From Qiania dongpingensis (GTDB taxonomy: Bacteria; Bacillota; Clostridia; Lachnospirales; Lachnospiraceae): a DNA stretch of 64,000 bases. The notes beneath the pieces were generated by a model. That model was not told the origin of the DNA, made no database searches, and saw only the letters and a list, made by a program, of their open reading frames with translations. The stretch covers positions 1,736,001 through 1,800,000 of the forward strand of contig NZ_CP060634.1 in assembly GCF_014337195.1 (NCBI RefSeq), read 5' to 3'. Shown one piece after another: positions 27,976-38,615 of this stretch (its first letter is position 1; each line of letters starts with the position of its first letter). A program made the position numbers and the translations under genes.

Positions 27976-30679
27976 GCAACATTGCCTCCTCTGATGGCAG
28001 GGTAAACTGGAATATGGTGCCGCGGGGCTCATTGTCCCTCACTGTTATCGTTCCTCCGTGAGCCGTTATAATGGATTTGCACAGAGCCAGGCCAAGCCCC
28101 AGACTCCTTCTGCTGTCCGCGATCCCATTATTGGCCGTATAGAACATTTCAAATATCTTATCCTTCAAATCATCGGCAATTCCCGGACCGTTGTCCGCCA
28201 CCTCCACTACTGCCATCCTTCCGGCCTTTGCCACCGTGATGACGATCCTCGAACCGGGCGGCGTATATTTAATGGCATTGTCGATGAGATTGATTATCAC
28301 CTGCACGATCAGGCGTGCATCCATTTTCGCCAGAATGAATTCGTCCTTCTGTACTACTTCGATCTCATGCTCCACACTCTTTCTGTTGACATGGCGCCTG
28401 GCCTCTGTGATGACCTCCTCCAAAAGCTCTGTCTCCAGGTTAAGATGCATGGTGCCGTCTTCAATCCTGGTCACGGACAGCAGGTTCTCCACCAGATTGA
28501 TCAGCCACATGGAATCATCATAAATATCCGTATACAGCTGGTTTTTCTTACTTTCATCCAGTCTGCCGCCGTTTCCCAGCAGGACGCCGGCATTTCCGGA
28601 TATGCTGGTCAGCGGCGTCCGCAGATCGTGGGAAATGGAACGGAGGAGATTGGCGCGCAGCTGCTCATTTTTGGCCTGAGCCGCCGCTTCTTCCCGTTTT
28701 CTCCCATATAAGTCCTTCTCAAGGGCCAGGGCACACTCCCCCAATATAGAGAGCAGAAGGCTGTTTTCAAAGGAGCTGAGCGGATCTCCATACATATCGA
28801 TGCCCACCACACCGTACACATCATTGGCGCTTCGGACTGCAAGATACATATACCGGGCATTTCCCAGCGTATCGGTGCCGGCGCCCGCCCGTTTGTTGTT
28901 TTTAAACACCCACGCCGCGACCGCCTGCTCATTCTCCAGAAGATATTCTTTTTTGGACGTATCTTCTGCCCCCTGTCCGGAGACGCCGGAATCCTTTAGA
29001 TACCAGACCGGCTGCTTTAGATCGCCCTCTTCAGACGGATAAAAGACGATATCCCGATGGAGCAGCTTTGTCAGCTGGCTGGCCGTCACCTCTATGATGC
29101 CGTCCGTATTCTTCTGCTGCTGAAGCAGCTGGTTCGTGTCCAGAAGGATCTGTGTCCGGTAGGCCATACCTGCGGACTGGACCGCCTGTCTCTTTATCTT
29201 CGTCGTCAGGGAACTGGTCACAAAAGCCGTGAGGAACATCACCAGAAAGGTCACGGGATATTCCGGGCCATAAGCCTGAAAGGTGAATTTAGGCGTAGTG
29301 AACAGGAAGTTGAATACCAGCACGCTGACCAGAGACAGGACGATACTGTATATGCGCCCGGTGGTCACGATAGCCGCAAACAGCACTCCCAAAATATAAA
29401 CCATAATGATATTGGAATCATTAAAGCCTATCTGATGGAAGACCATACCCACCAGGGAAGACAGCACAAGTATGATGATCGTCTTTGTAACATCCGCCAA
29501 GGAAAAATGGTTCCTTGTTTTTTTCACCGCCAGCTTCCGGTAGCTGGGCATCGCCTTATCGGGGATGATATAGATATCCAGATTTGGCGCGAGTTCCGTC
29601 AGCCTCTCCGTGAAGGACTGCCTGGATATCAGAAATCTCTTCTGTGTATTGCTCCGTCCCAGCACGATCTTGGATGCGCCGGACAGCTTTGCGTATTCCG
29701 CGATCTGGAGGGCCACATCTTCTCCGTATACAGTCTCTACCTTTCCCCCCAGCTGTTCTGCCAGGTGGATATGCTCCCGGAGCCTTTTCTTATCCTCCGG
29801 GGATGCGCCCCGAAATCTGGGAGTTTCCACGAAAATCGCTGTCAGGCTTCCCCTGAATGCCCTGGCCATCCTCGCAGCCGTACGGATAATCTTCGTGTTG
29901 GAAGGAGACGCGGAGAGACATACCAGGATATGTTCATCGGTATAATAATCCCCTCCGCCCGACTGCTTCGCCAGTTCTGAGAGCTTATTCACCCGGTCGG
30001 CGCTCCGGCGAAGGGCGATTTCCCTGAGCGCCGTCAGATTTTCAATCGTGAAAAAATGGTGCAGCGCCTTTTTTGCCTGTGTCGGCTGATAGACCTCTCC
30101 TTCCTTCAGCCGGTTGATCAGATCCTCCGGCTCGATATCCACCAGCTCGACCTGGCTGGCGTCATCAAATATTTTATCTGGGATCCTCTCCTGCACCATG
30201 ATCCCGGTTATGGAGGCCACAATATCGTTGAGACTCTCTATATGCTGGACATTCACGGTGGTGTAGACATCTATCCCGGCATTGAGAAGCTCATCGATAT
30301 CCTGGTACCGCTTCGCATGCCTGCTCCCCTGGGCGTTTGTATGCGCCAGCTCATCCACCAGGATCAGTTTCGGATGCCGGGCGATCGCGGCATCCAGGTC
30401 AAATTCCTTTACGGAAATCCCTTTATAAGACAAGACCAGCGGAGGGATTGTCTCCAAGCCGTTTAAAAGCTGCATCGTGCGGGGCCTGGTATGAGGCTCG
30501 ATATAGCCGGCCACCACGTCTATCCCTCTTCTTTTCGCGGCATGGGCGGCTTTCAGCATCGCATAAGTCTTTCCCACTCCTGCAGCGTATCCGAAAAATA
30601 TCTTCAGATGTCCTCTGCTTTCCTTCTGCTCTTCTTTTTCCATCTGCCTTAATATCTCGTCCGGCTTTGCCCGCTCCAT
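27968..30679 (-). CDS. kdpD: KdpD sensor histidine kinase
   Basis: A 903-residue membrane kinase with the full KdpD layout: N-terminal KdpD domain with Walker A GYAAGVGKT (about 30-38), a universal-stress-protein fold (about 250-370) of the kind that binds c-di-AMP in Firmicutes, four transmembrane helices (about 395-495), a GAF-like domain, the phospho-His near 683 in SISHDLRTPLTS and a C-terminal ATPase. The ATG at 30679 follows AGAGGTG; a GTG four codons earlier is less well placed. It senses potassium and turgor cues and phosphorylates KdpE. Confidence 0.95.
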   Translation of the reverse strand: MERAKPDEILRQMEKEEQKESRGHLKIFFGYAAGVGKTYAMLKAAHAAKRRGIDVVAGYIEPHTRPRTMQLLNGLETIPPLVLSYKGISVKEFDLDAAIARHPKLILVDELAHTNAQGSRHAKRYQDIDELLNAGIDVYTTVNVQHIESLNDIVASITGIMVQERIPDKIFDDASQVELVDIEPEDLINRLKEGEVYQPTQAKKALHHFFTIENLTALREIALRRSADRVNKLSELAKQSGGGDYYTDEHILVCLSASPSNTKIIRTAARMARAFRGSLTAIFVETPRFRGASPEDKKRLREHIHLAEQLGGKVETVYGEDVALQIAEYAKLSGASKIVLGRSNTQKRFLISRQSFTERLTELAPNLDIYIIPDKAMPSYRKLAVKKTRNHFSLADVTKTIIILVLSSLVGMVFHQIGFNDSNIIMVYILGVLFAAIVTTGRIYSIVLSLVSVLVFNFLFTTPKFTFQAYGPEYPVTFLVMFLTAFVTSSLTTKIKRQAVQSAGMAYRTQILLDTNQLLQQQKNTDGIIEVTASQLTKLLHRDIVFYPSEEGDLKQPVWYLKDSGVSGQGAEDTSKKEYLLENEQAVAAWVFKNNKRAGAGTDTLGNARYMYLAVRSANDVYGVVGIDMYGDPLSSFENSLLLSILGECALALEKDLYGRKREEAAAQAKNEQLRANLLRSISHDLRTPLTSISGNAGVLLGNGGRLDESKKNQLYTDIYDDSMWLINLVENLLSVTRIEDGTMHLNLETELLEEVITEARRHVNRKSVEHEIEVVQKDEFILAKMDARLIVQVIINLIDNAIKYTPPGSRIVITVAKAGRMAVVEVADNGPGIADDLKDKIFEMFYTANNGIADSRRSLGLGLALCKSIITAHGGTITVRDNEPRGTIFQFTLPSEEAMLHE

Positions 30680-30758
30680 ACCTGCTCTCACCTCTGTACT
30701 TTTTTATCATCTTAACACAAATTTTATAAGAATCCTATGAGATAATCCCCATTTCCCA

Positions 30759-30775
30759 TAAAGATTATATTAAGA
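30759..30775 (-). promoter_or_regulatory. Candidate potassium-regulon operator/-10 element before kdpD
   Basis: On the minus strand this reads TCTTAATATAATCTTTA and contains a TATAAT about 85 bases upstream of kdpD. The identical 17 bases recur at 38527-38543 in front of the small membrane-protein gene. Confidence 0.5.
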
Positions 30776-30778
30776 GCC

Positions 30779-31660
30779 TCACGTAAGAGAAACGGGAAAC
30801 AGGATCTTCAGAAGCATCTTCTCAGCCGCCGTACCGGTCCCGTAATCATACACCATCCTCCTCCCGTCCGCCCGTTCCATCCGAAATCCATGGTCCTCGT
30901 ACTGTACCGTGACCCCGCAGTCATTAAGAGCCATTCGGAGGGACAGCTCCCAGGAGTAGACCGAATTCAGGTTTTTATGTTCCAGGGCCTCCAGGGCATA
31001 TTCAAATTCCGCCGCCCCGACTCCGTTCTCTAAGAGAAGGCTCCAGAGTTCCGCCATCTGTGTTACGGTGAGCGATTCCATCCAGACGGTTTCTTCTGCG
31101 TCTTCCGTAAGAGGCAGATACCGGAAGTAAGCGCCCGGGCACATTTCTTCCAGACCTGACAGCGCTTTTTCCATATACCAGCTCCGTCTCACAGCCAGCG
31201 CCTCATATTCCCAGCGGACGCCGCGGAGCAGCTCCGCCAGCTCCTTTCTTATTCCTCCTCTTTCCGTGCTGACTACAATACAGATACTCTCCAGTTCATC
31301 AAAATCCTCTCCTGATAAATTGCTCTTCTCAAAATACCAGATTCCTTCTGATTCTTCTTTCACCACCTGCAGCTGGGCGGCTTCTTTTCCATCAGCGTTT
31401 CCGCATATAACGATGGGGTATTCCTCATGGAGCGCCGCCATAAGCGCGCCATATTCGTCAAGGAGAAGACTGCACGGAAATTCCGAATGTTCATAATAAA
31501 TCCAAATACTTCCGTCTTCTCTTTCGAAAATATCCGGATTCAAAGACAGCTCATTGCTGATTCCATAGACCAGAGAGATCAGTCCCGCCTCTCCGCAGTT
31601 GCCGGATATCTTCTCTCTTATCCTGAACTCTTCCCTTCGCGCAGTCTTCATTTTATACAT
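30779..31660 (-). CDS. Unknown protein encoded within the kdp operon
   Basis: A 293-residue acidic soluble protein (MYKMKTARREEFRIREK...) between kdpC and kdpD. There is no signal peptide, membrane helix or motif that I recognise, and it is neither KdpF nor a duplicate Kdp subunit. GGAGG lies seven bases before its ATG and only 12 bases separate it from the kdpC stop, so it belongs to the kdp transcript. Its place suggests a role in the KdpABC pump or in passing its state to KdpD, but that is inference from position alone. Confidence 0.75.
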   Translation of the reverse strand: MYKMKTARREEFRIREKISGNCGEAGLISLVYGISNELSLNPDIFEREDGSIWIYYEHSEFPCSLLLDEYGALMAALHEEYPIVICGNADGKEAAQLQVVKEESEGIWYFEKSNLSGEDFDELESICIVVSTERGGIRKELAELLRGVRWEYEALAVRRSWYMEKALSGLEEMCPGAYFRYLPLTEDAEETVWMESLTVTQMAELWSLLLENGVGAAEFEYALEALEHKNLNSVYSWELSLRMALNDCGVTVQYEDHGFRMERADGRRMVYDYGTGTAAEKMLLKILFPVSLT

Positions 31661-31672
31661 CTGCAGACCTCC

Positions 31673-32278
31673 CTATTCCAAAATACCGTCCAGCATCAGA
31701 TTCACCTTCAATACGTTGACCGTCTCTTCTCCAAAAATCCCAAAAATCTTATGCGTTGTACATTTTTCTATGATATCTTCGATTTCCTCCACAGATCTGC
31801 CATTCTCCCTCGCCAGGCGTTCTGCCTGATATTCCGCGGCCGCCGCGGAGATATCCGGGTCCAGCCCGCTCCCTGAGCAGGTTACCAGATCTACCGGTAT
31901 CGGCGTATCTCCTTTTTCCGGATGGGCAGACCGAATCTTTTCCACTCTCTGCGCCAACAGTTCCTTATATTCTTCGCTGACCGGGCTCAGATTGGAAGGA
32001 GAGGCGTACATCACGGCATTCCCGTCTTTATCTTTGTAAGTATTCGTATTCAGATTCATGATCCTTCCCCACATGTGAGTCACGTCTGTATACTGCTGCC
32101 CAAGAAGCGCGCTTCCATACTTTTTACCATTTACCTCAATGATACTCCCGTTTGCCTTATCCGGAAATACCGTCTGAGCCACCGCGGTCACGGCGCCGGG
32201 ATACAAAATTCCGCATATGACCGTAAAAAGCAGAAACAAAAGGGCCGCCCTGGGCAAAATCGTTTTTATTGCTTTCAT
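31673..32278 (-). CDS. kdpC: Potassium-transporting ATPase subunit KdpC
   Basis: A 201-residue subunit with one N-terminal transmembrane helix (about 8-30) and an extracytoplasmic domain, as in KdpC proteins. The family signatures SNLSPVSEEY (near 98) and VTCSGSGLDPDIS (near 130) are intact. KdpC stabilises the KdpFABC complex and raises nucleotide affinity. Eighteen bases after kdpB. Confidence 0.95.
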   Translation of the reverse strand: MKAIKTILPRAALLFLLFTVICGILYPGAVTAVAQTVFPDKANGSIIEVNGKKYGSALLGQQYTDVTHMWGRIMNLNTNTYKDKDGNAVMYASPSNLSPVSEEYKELLAQRVEKIRSAHPEKGDTPIPVDLVTCSGSGLDPDISAAAAEYQAERLARENGRSVEEIEDIIEKCTTHKIFGIFGEETVNVLKVNLMLDGILE

Positions 32279-32296
32279 CTCAATTACCTGCCTTTC

Positions 32297-34366
32297 TTAA
32301 ACCAGCGCTGCCGCTGCCAGCAGCATATCAATCAGTTTAATGAAGATAAACGGTGCTATGACGCCTCCAATACCGTACACAACCAGGTTCCGTGACAGAA
32401 GCTTCCCCGCGGAAACCTCCCGATACTTCACGCCCTTTAAGGCCAGAGGTATCAGCGCAATGATTATCAGAGCGTTATAGATTATCGCGGACAAGACCGC
32501 GCTGTACGGGCTGTGAAGACCCATTATATTCAGCGCAGAAAGACCTGGGTAAAGTCCCATAAAGAGAGCCGGTATGATGGCAAAATATTTTGCCACATCA
32601 TTCGCGATACTGAAGGTGGTCAGGCTTCCTCTGGTCATCAGAAGCTGCTTTCCTATCCGGACGATCTCAATCAGCTTTGTGGGTGAGGAATCCAGATCCA
32701 CCATATTGCCTGCTTCCTTTGCCGCCTGGGTTCCGGAATTCATCGCCACCGCCACGTCCGCCTGAGCCAGGGCCGGAGCGTCGTTCGTCCCGTCACCCGT
32801 CATAGCCACCAGATGTCCTTTTGCCTGAAAATCTCTTATCATCTGGAGCTTTCCCTCCGGCGTCGCTTCTGCCAGAAAATCGTCGACGCCGGCTTCCGCA
32901 GCTATGGCAGCCGCCGTCAGCGGATTGTCCCCGGTGATCATAATGGTTTTGATGCCCATTTTTCTGAGATCCGCAAACTTTTCCTTAACCCCCTGCTTAA
33001 TGATATCTTTCAGGTGGATAACTCCCAGAATTTTGTGATTCTTTGCCACAACAAGAGGCGTGCCGCCCTGCTTGGATATTTTCTTTACCGCTTCATCACA
33101 TTCCCAGCTATAGCTCCCTCCATTGTCCAGCACATACTGCTTCACCGTATCAGCGGCGCCTTTCCTGATCTCATTTCCGTCATAATTCACACCGCTCATC
33201 CTGGTCTTCGCACTGAACGGAATGAATTCCATATTTTTATCTTCCAGGCTTCTGCCCCGGATTCCGAATTGTTCCTTTGCCAGGACCACAACGCTTCTTC
33301 CCTCCGGCGTCTCATCAGCCAGGGAGGAGAGCTGGGCCGCGTCGGCCAGCTCCTCCGGAAGTGTTCCGTCCACAGGAATCAATTCAGATGCCTGCCTGTT
33401 TCCCAATGTGATCGTCCCGGTCTTATCCAGCATCAAAATATCCACATCACCGGCGGCCTCAATGGCACGGCCGCTCATGGCCAGCACATTTGCCTGATTC
33501 AGACGGCTCATGCCCGCAATCCCAATGGCGGAAAGCAGCGCTCCGATCGTAGTAGGCGCAAGGCAGACTAAAAGCGCGGCCAGCGTCGTGACAGAAGTGG
33601 GATTCGGAATTCCTGCCTGATCGGCAGAAAAAATGGAATAGGTGTAAAGAGAAACCGTCACCAGGACAAATATAACCGTAAGCGCGATCAGGAAAATCTG
33701 AAGAGCGATCTCATTCGGCGTTTTCTTCCTGGACGCGCCTTCCACCATGGCGATCATTTTATCCAGAAAACTTTCTCCCGCTTCACTGGTAACCTGAATC
33801 ACCAGCCAGTCGGAAAGGACTGTTGTGCCGCCGGTCACCGCGCTCCTGTCGCCGCCGCTTTCCCGGATGACGGGCGCGGATTCTCCTGTGATCGCGCTCT
33901 CATCCACGGAAGCCGCTCCTTCTATGACTTCTCCGTCGGCTGGGATTTGCTCTCCTGCTTTTACAATGACAAGATCTCCTTTTTTAAGGGATGCGGAGGA
34001 GACTTTGCTCACCTCTTCTTTTTTGTCAGCAGACGAAATCATATGTGCCTCTACATCCTTCTTTGCCGCCCGCAGGGCGTCTGCCTGAGCTTTTCCCCGC
34101 CCTTCCGCAATTGCTTCGGCAAAGTTGGCGAACAATACCGTAAACCACAGGATGACCGCGATGGCCAGGGTGAACCCCGACGGGGCGTCTTTTATCCCAA
34201 GCAGTGAGACGATCCAGAGGATCGTAGTCAATATGGCCGACAGATAGACCAAAAACATGACCGGGTTTTTCACCTGCGTCCTGGGCTTCAATTTTATAAA
34301 TGAATCCTTTATGGCCCGGGCCGCCATTTTCTTATCGGCCAGAGCGCTTTTCTTTTTTCCAGACAT
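32297..34366 (-). CDS. kdpB: Potassium-transporting ATPase subunit KdpB
   Basis: A 689-residue P-type ATPase. Phosphorylation motif DKTGTIT near residue 313, actuator motif TGESAPV near 160, hinge [17 protein letters not shown] near 520 and the expected helices are visible. It hydrolyses ATP to drive K+ uptake through KdpA. AAGGAGG precedes the ATG. Confidence 0.97.
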   Translation of the reverse strand: MSGKKKSALADKKMAARAIKDSFIKLKPRTQVKNPVMFLVYLSAILTTILWIVSLLGIKDAPSGFTLAIAVILWFTVLFANFAEAIAEGRGKAQADALRAAKKDVEAHMISSADKKEEVSKVSSASLKKGDLVIVKAGEQIPADGEVIEGAASVDESAITGESAPVIRESGGDRSAVTGGTTVLSDWLVIQVTSEAGESFLDKMIAMVEGASRKKTPNEIALQIFLIALTVIFVLVTVSLYTYSIFSADQAGIPNPTSVTTLAALLVCLAPTTIGALLSAIGIAGMSRLNQANVLAMSGRAIEAAGDVDILMLDKTGTITLGNRQASELIPVDGTLPEELADAAQLSSLADETPEGRSVVVLAKEQFGIRGRSLEDKNMEFIPFSAKTRMSGVNYDGNEIRKGAADTVKQYVLDNGGSYSWECDEAVKKISKQGGTPLVVAKNHKILGVIHLKDIIKQGVKEKFADLRKMGIKTIMITGDNPLTAAAIAAEAGVDDFLAEATPEGKLQMIRDFQAKGHLVAMTGDGTNDAPALAQADVAVAMNSGTQAAKEAGNMVDLDSSPTKLIEIVRIGKQLLMTRGSLTTFSIANDVAKYFAIIPALFMGLYPGLSALNIMGLHSPYSAVLSAIIYNALIIIALIPLALKGVKYREVSAGKLLSRNLVVYGIGGVIAPFIFIKLIDMLLAAAALV

Positions 34367-34410
34367 TCCTTATATACCTCCTTATGCCATAAAAACCAAG
34401 GGCATCATGC

Positions 34411-36222
34411 TTATGAAGCGAAGAATTCCGCAAGCGGCCCAAGCGCCAGTGCCGGGAAGAAGCTAAGCGCTCCTACCAGCAGCACGATAAAGATCAGCAG
34501 AAATACAAACATTCCATTACTGGTGGACAAAGTCCCCGCCGTCACGGCAATCTTCTTCTTTTTCGCCAGGCTTCCCGCAACAGCAAGCATCGCTGCCATG
34601 GGTGCAAATCTGGCCGCCAGCATGCAGAGAGCAAGGCTCACATTTAAGAATACCGTATTGGCATTAAGCCCCGCAAAAGCAGATCCATTGTTGCCCCCGG
34701 CAGAGGTAAACGCATATAAAACCTCGGAAAAGCCATGAGCGCCGCTGTTATTTAGGGATTCGGATACGCTGGGCACAAGGACCGCGATGCCGCTCCCGAT
34801 CAGGATCGCGACCGGCGTAGCCAGGCAGGCCACCACCGCCCATTTCATTTCATACGGCTCTATTTTTTTGCACAGATACTCCGGAGTCCTTCCCACCATC
34901 AGGCCGGCTATGAACACAGTAAGTATCGCAAAGGCGAGCATGGTATACAGTCCGCATCCGACGCCTCCGAATATGACTTCGCCAAGCTGCATTAAAATCA
35001 TCGGCACCATGCCGCCAAGCGGAGTATAGCTGTCATGCATGGAGTTTACGGAACCGTTGGATGCCGCAGTCGTATATGCCGCCCAGGTAGAAGACGCTGC
35101 GATGCCGAACCTGGATTCTTTTCCTTCCATATTTCCCCCGGCCTGATTGTCCATGGAGATGTCCACGGCCTCTTCCTGAGCCAGCCCCGGCGTGGCCGAC
35201 TGTTCACTGGCCGCCACGCAGGCAAGCGCGATGACAAGCATGATGAACATCGCCGCGAATATAGCTTTTCCCTGTTTTTTACTCTTCACATTTCTGCCAA
35301 AGGTAAAGCATAGGGCCGCCGGTATCAGCAAAAGAGATATCATTTCGACCAGATTGGACAGCCAGGTGGGATTTTCCAGCGGATGGGCTGAATTCACGCC
35401 ATAGTAACCGCCGCCGTTCGTCCCAGTCTGCTTAATGGCGATCTGGCTGGCAGCCGGCCCCAGCGGGACAATCTGCTTTGTAATGATATCCGCGTCCGGA
35501 ACTGCCGTTCCATCCACGGTGACCACACCGTTCTTCAAATCTATTTCCGCGTTTTCCAGAACATTGCCCTCCGCATCCACGGCTGCCGGCTCCAGAAGCT
35601 CGACTGTTTCGGCTGGCTTCAGATTTTGAACCACGCCCTGGCTCACCAGAAATATGGAGATCACCAGGTTGAGAGGAATCAGGATATATAAGACCGTTCT
35701 CGTCATATCCACCCAGAAGCTTCCCAGCCCATTCGTTTTTACCCTTATGAACCCACGGATCAGGGCAAATAATACGGCAATCCCAGTCGCCGCCGATACA
35801 AAGTTCTGTACAGCCAGCCCCAATGCCTGTATCAGGTAACTGGCCTGTGCTTCACCGCTGTAGGCCTGCCAGTTGGTATTGGTCACAAAGCTGACGGCCG
35901 TATTGAAAGACAGATGCCAGGACATTCCGGGGATCCCCTGGGGATTTCCCGGCAGCACGCCTTGGAGCATCTGGATCAGAAACACGAACAGGAATCCGAT
36001 TCCGCTGAAAAGAAAGGCACATACGGCATATTTCTTCCAGTTCATCTCCTCATCTGCTTTAACACGCATTACGCGGTATACCGCCCTCTCGCAGGGGGAC
36101 AGAATGCGAGACAGCCAAACGTGTTCTCCATTCATGATTTTTCCGATATAGCCGCCAAGGGGAATGGCCAGCGCTACCAGAACGATCAGATAAAATCCAT
36201 ACTGCAACATTAACTGCATCAT
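34411..36222 (-). CDS. kdpA: Potassium-transporting ATPase subunit KdpA
   Basis: A 603-residue K+ channel-like subunit with ten or so transmembrane helices and four selectivity-loop repeats (for example [13 protein letters not shown] and [14 protein letters not shown]). It binds and conducts K+. The ATG at 36222 lies eight bases after AGGAGAGG; a GTG three codons earlier overlaps that site. I found no kdpF frame ahead of it, so the accessory peptide is absent or unrecognisable. First gene of the kdpA-B-C-unknown-D-E run. Confidence 0.96.
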   Translation of the reverse strand: MMQLMLQYGFYLIVLVALAIPLGGYIGKIMNGEHVWLSRILSPCERAVYRVMRVKADEEMNWKKYAVCAFLFSGIGFLFVFLIQMLQGVLPGNPQGIPGMSWHLSFNTAVSFVTNTNWQAYSGEAQASYLIQALGLAVQNFVSAATGIAVLFALIRGFIRVKTNGLGSFWVDMTRTVLYILIPLNLVISIFLVSQGVVQNLKPAETVELLEPAAVDAEGNVLENAEIDLKNGVVTVDGTAVPDADIITKQIVPLGPAASQIAIKQTGTNGGGYYGVNSAHPLENPTWLSNLVEMISLLLIPAALCFTFGRNVKSKKQGKAIFAAMFIMLVIALACVAASEQSATPGLAQEEAVDISMDNQAGGNMEGKESRFGIAASSTWAAYTTAASNGSVNSMHDSYTPLGGMVPMILMQLGEVIFGGVGCGLYTMLAFAILTVFIAGLMVGRTPEYLCKKIEPYEMKWAVVACLATPVAILIGSGIAVLVPSVSESLNNSGAHGFSEVLYAFTSAGGNNGSAFAGLNANTVFLNVSLALCMLAARFAPMAAMLAVAGSLAKKKKIAVTAGTLSTSNGMFVFLLIFIVLLVGALSFFPALALGPLAEFFAS

Positions 36223-36320
36223 CTTTTTCACCTCTCCTAATGTCTGTCTGCTTATGCAAATCCGGCTTTACAGCAAACAGCATACCGCAGACAAAATAAA
36301 AATAGGATTAGGACCTTTTA

Positions 36321-36372
36321 TAAAAAAATAAAGAAAGCACAAAAATCCCATTAAGGAATCTTTATGCTTTCT
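36321..36372 (-). terminator. Terminator between ktrA and kdpA
   Basis: An imperfect long hairpin (outer arms 36333-36339 with 36365-36371) is followed by a run of seven T on the minus strand. It separates the ktr and kdp transcripts; the remaining ~100 bases must hold the kdpA promoter, which I could not define. Confidence 0.75.
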
Positions 36373-36402
36373 AGTTCTAATTTTCTATATATTTATTCTG
36401 CC

Positions 36403-37047
36403 CTATCTCATAAGAGCTCTCAGATCATTTTCAGAACCCATCACCATTAAGGTTTCATCCCCGGAAAAACGATGGTCTGAAGGCGGCAGAGGGTATATCT
36501 TTCCCTTCTTCTTTGTCGCCAAGATACTGATATGATAACGGGTACGCACCGATTTCTCTATGATGGTTTTCCCATACCAGGATACCGGGACGGCTATCTC
36601 AAATATCCCGATTTCTTCCGTAAGTTCTATGTAATCAAAGATATTTTTTGCCCCGTATTTAATGGCCAAACGTTCTGCCATTTCCCGTTCCGCGTATACC
36701 ACATGATCTGCGCCGTTCCTTAAAAGAAGTTTTCTGTGTACGTCCCGGCTGGCGCGGGCCAAAATGAATTTCGCCCCCATATCCTTTAAAAGGACTGTGA
36801 TCTCCAGGGCGCTCTGAAAGTTATCCCCGACTGCAACCACACACATATCGAAATGATTGATGCCTATGGATGAGATAAACTGCTCATCCGTCGCGTCCCC
36901 TATCTGGATATCCCGCAGAATGCTCGCCGCCTTGTCAGCCCTGTCCTCATCTTTTTCCACAGCCAGCACATCATTTCCTTCCTCCAAAAGCTTCTGTGCC
37001 ATATGGCGGCCAAACCTTCCCAAGCCGATGACCAATACTGTTTTCAT
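36403..37047 (-). CDS. ktrA: Potassium uptake regulatory subunit (RCK domain, KtrA/TrkA type)
   Basis: A 214-residue cytosolic gating ring subunit: RCK_N Rossmann domain with GLGRFG (residues 8-13) and the acidic ribose-binding residue in LAVEKD, then an RCK_C domain (about 135-214) that in this family can bind c-di-AMP. A single RCK pair fits KtrA rather than the double TrkA. AGGGGG precedes the ATG, and the pore gene lies 19 bases upstream. Confidence 0.93.
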   Translation of the reverse strand: MKTVLVIGLGRFGRHMAQKLLEEGNDVLAVEKDEDRADKAASILRDIQIGDATDEQFISSIGINHFDMCVVAVGDNFQSALEITVLLKDMGAKFILARASRDVHRKLLLRNGADHVVYAEREMAERLAIKYGAKNIFDYIELTEEIGIFEIAVPVSWYGKTIIEKSVRTRYHISILATKKKGKIYPLPPSDHRFSGDETLMVMGSENDLRALMR

Positions 37048-37066
37048 AAAAATTCCCCCTATTTAT

Positions 37067-38422
37067 CTATCCAACCTGTATTTTTTCCAGAGGCAGCTTT
37101 GATACCGTGCGGTTTTTCTCCGACGCCAGCGCCACGAGGATCGTGACGGACCCCACTCTGCCTACAAACATCAAGAACATAATCAGGCATTTGGATACCA
37201 TGCCAAGTCCAGTTGTCACTCCCAATGTCAGCCCTACCGTACCCACGGCAGAAGCGCTCTCAAACAAAGCGGTCAAAAGCGGCATTCCTTCTATCGAAGA
37301 CACAGCCATTGCCACCGTCAGAGAAAGAATCAGATACATGCTGAAAATGCAGGTCGCCAAACGGATAACTCCATCATCCAGACGTCTTCCGAATACTTCC
37401 ATGTTTTTCTTCTGACGCATGGTAGATACAATACTTATCATAAATACCGCCAGAGTAGTAGTCTTGACACCGCCCGCCGTGGATCCGGTGGACCCTCCGA
37501 TCAGCATCAGGCAGATGAGCAGAAACTGGCTGGACTGCGTCATTTTAGCCAAATCCATGCTGTTGAATCCTGCCGTTCTCGCCGTTACGGATTGGAATAA
37601 GGCAGAAAGACCCTTTTGGGAAAATGGCATCTGGACAAAATCTGCATTGCCCTGTTCAAAGATGAACAGCAGCAAAGCTCCAAAAAAGATCAATCCGGCT
37701 GTGACCACGAGCACAAGCTTGCTGTGAAGCCGGAGCTTCTTCAGAGAAAAATGGTTGGTCGCCAAATCCCTCCATACAAAGAAACCAAGTCCGCCGATGA
37801 TGATAAGGAGCATTATGATCCCGTTTACATACCAGTTTCCGCCAATCGTCGTCAAAGAAGAAAACGGCTCTCTTCTGCCCATCAGGTCAAATCCGGCATT
37901 GCAGAAAGCGGATATGCTGTGAAAAATCCCATACCATATGCCTTCGAAAAATCCCAGCCGCGGGCAGAAATACAGGCTCAGAAGTACGGCGCCCGTTCCT
38001 TCTATCAAAAAGGTCCCAAACAGGATAAAACGGGTCATCCGCACGATTCCGCCGACCTGCGGCGCAGATATGGCATTCTGCATGATAACTCTGGTAGTAA
38101 GTCCTATCTTTTTCTTTGTCATAGAAACGGCGTATATGGCAAAGGTCATAAAGCCGATTCCTCCTACCTGTATCAAAAGGAGAATGACAAGCTGCCCGAA
38201 AAAAGACCAGTGGGTATATGTATCAAATCTCACCAGCCCGGTCACACAGGTGGCCGAAGTGGCAGTAAATAACGCGTCGGAGAAGGAGGTGAGACTTTCT
38301 CCTGCCTTTATGGAAATTGGCAGGCAAAGAAGGCCGGCTCCCAGAAGTATAATAAAAAAGTACCCCGCTATGATTATTTTCATCGGCGAAGCGCGGTGAA
38401 CCCGCTTCCACACCTTTTCCAT
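37067..38422 (-). CDS. ktrB: Potassium uptake pore subunit (KtrB/TrkH type)
   Basis: A 451-residue membrane protein with four M1-P-M2 repeats. The selectivity-loop glycines are visible in SATCVTGL, FCNAGFDL, TARTAGFNS and ASAVGTVGLT. With KtrA it forms a Na+- or ATP-modulated K+ uptake system. The ATG at 38422 follows AAAGGGG by seven bases; an ATG six codons earlier has a weaker site. It begins a two-gene operon with ktrA. Confidence 0.93.
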   Translation of the reverse strand: MEKVWKRVHRASPMKIIIAGYFFIILLGAGLLCLPISIKAGESLTSFSDALFTATSATCVTGLVRFDTYTHWSFFGQLVILLLIQVGGIGFMTFAIYAVSMTKKKIGLTTRVIMQNAISAPQVGGIVRMTRFILFGTFLIEGTGAVLLSLYFCPRLGFFEGIWYGIFHSISAFCNAGFDLMGRREPFSSLTTIGGNWYVNGIIMLLIIIGGLGFFVWRDLATNHFSLKKLRLHSKLVLVVTAGLIFFGALLLFIFEQGNADFVQMPFSQKGLSALFQSVTARTAGFNSMDLAKMTQSSQFLLICLMLIGGSTGSTAGGVKTTTLAVFMISIVSTMRQKKNMEVFGRRLDDGVIRLATCIFSMYLILSLTVAMAVSSIEGMPLLTALFESASAVGTVGLTLGVTTGLGMVSKCLIMFLMFVGRVGSVTILVALASEKNRTVSKLPLEKIQVG

Positions 38423-38500
38423 CGTAAAGCCCCTTTCCATCGTCTACCGCCTATTCTACAAGCAGTACGCTTAAGAAAGAATTAAATAAATTCCGGCAGT

Positions 38501-38543
38501 ATTAAGATTGTATTAAGGCCGATAAATCTTAATATAATCTTTA
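38501..38543. promoter_or_regulatory. Divergent ktrB/small-gene control region with ATTAAG repeats
   Basis: Two direct ATTAAG repeats 11 bases apart (38501-38506, 38512-38517) cover the -35 region of a TATAAT at 38533-38538 that faces the small rightward gene, the geometry of an OmpR/PhoB-class activator site. Bases 38527-38543 are identical to the element before kdpD. Confidence 0.5.
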
Positions 38544-38615
38544 CATGATTTTTCAAGCCATAATACCACCTTTATGTTAAATATGATATTTTCAAATAAA
38601 CAAGGGGGTGGCTCT

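Noticed and set aside
29057..29980. 307-residue rightward frame opposite kdpD
   Set aside because: It is the antisense of the well-supported kdpD coding sequence, has no family features and no ribosome site; long antisense frames arise from GC-rich third positions.
36059..36330. Possible kdpF upstream of kdpA
   Set aside because: The only frame there overlaps kdpA out of register and lacks a hydrophobic KdpF-like peptide.
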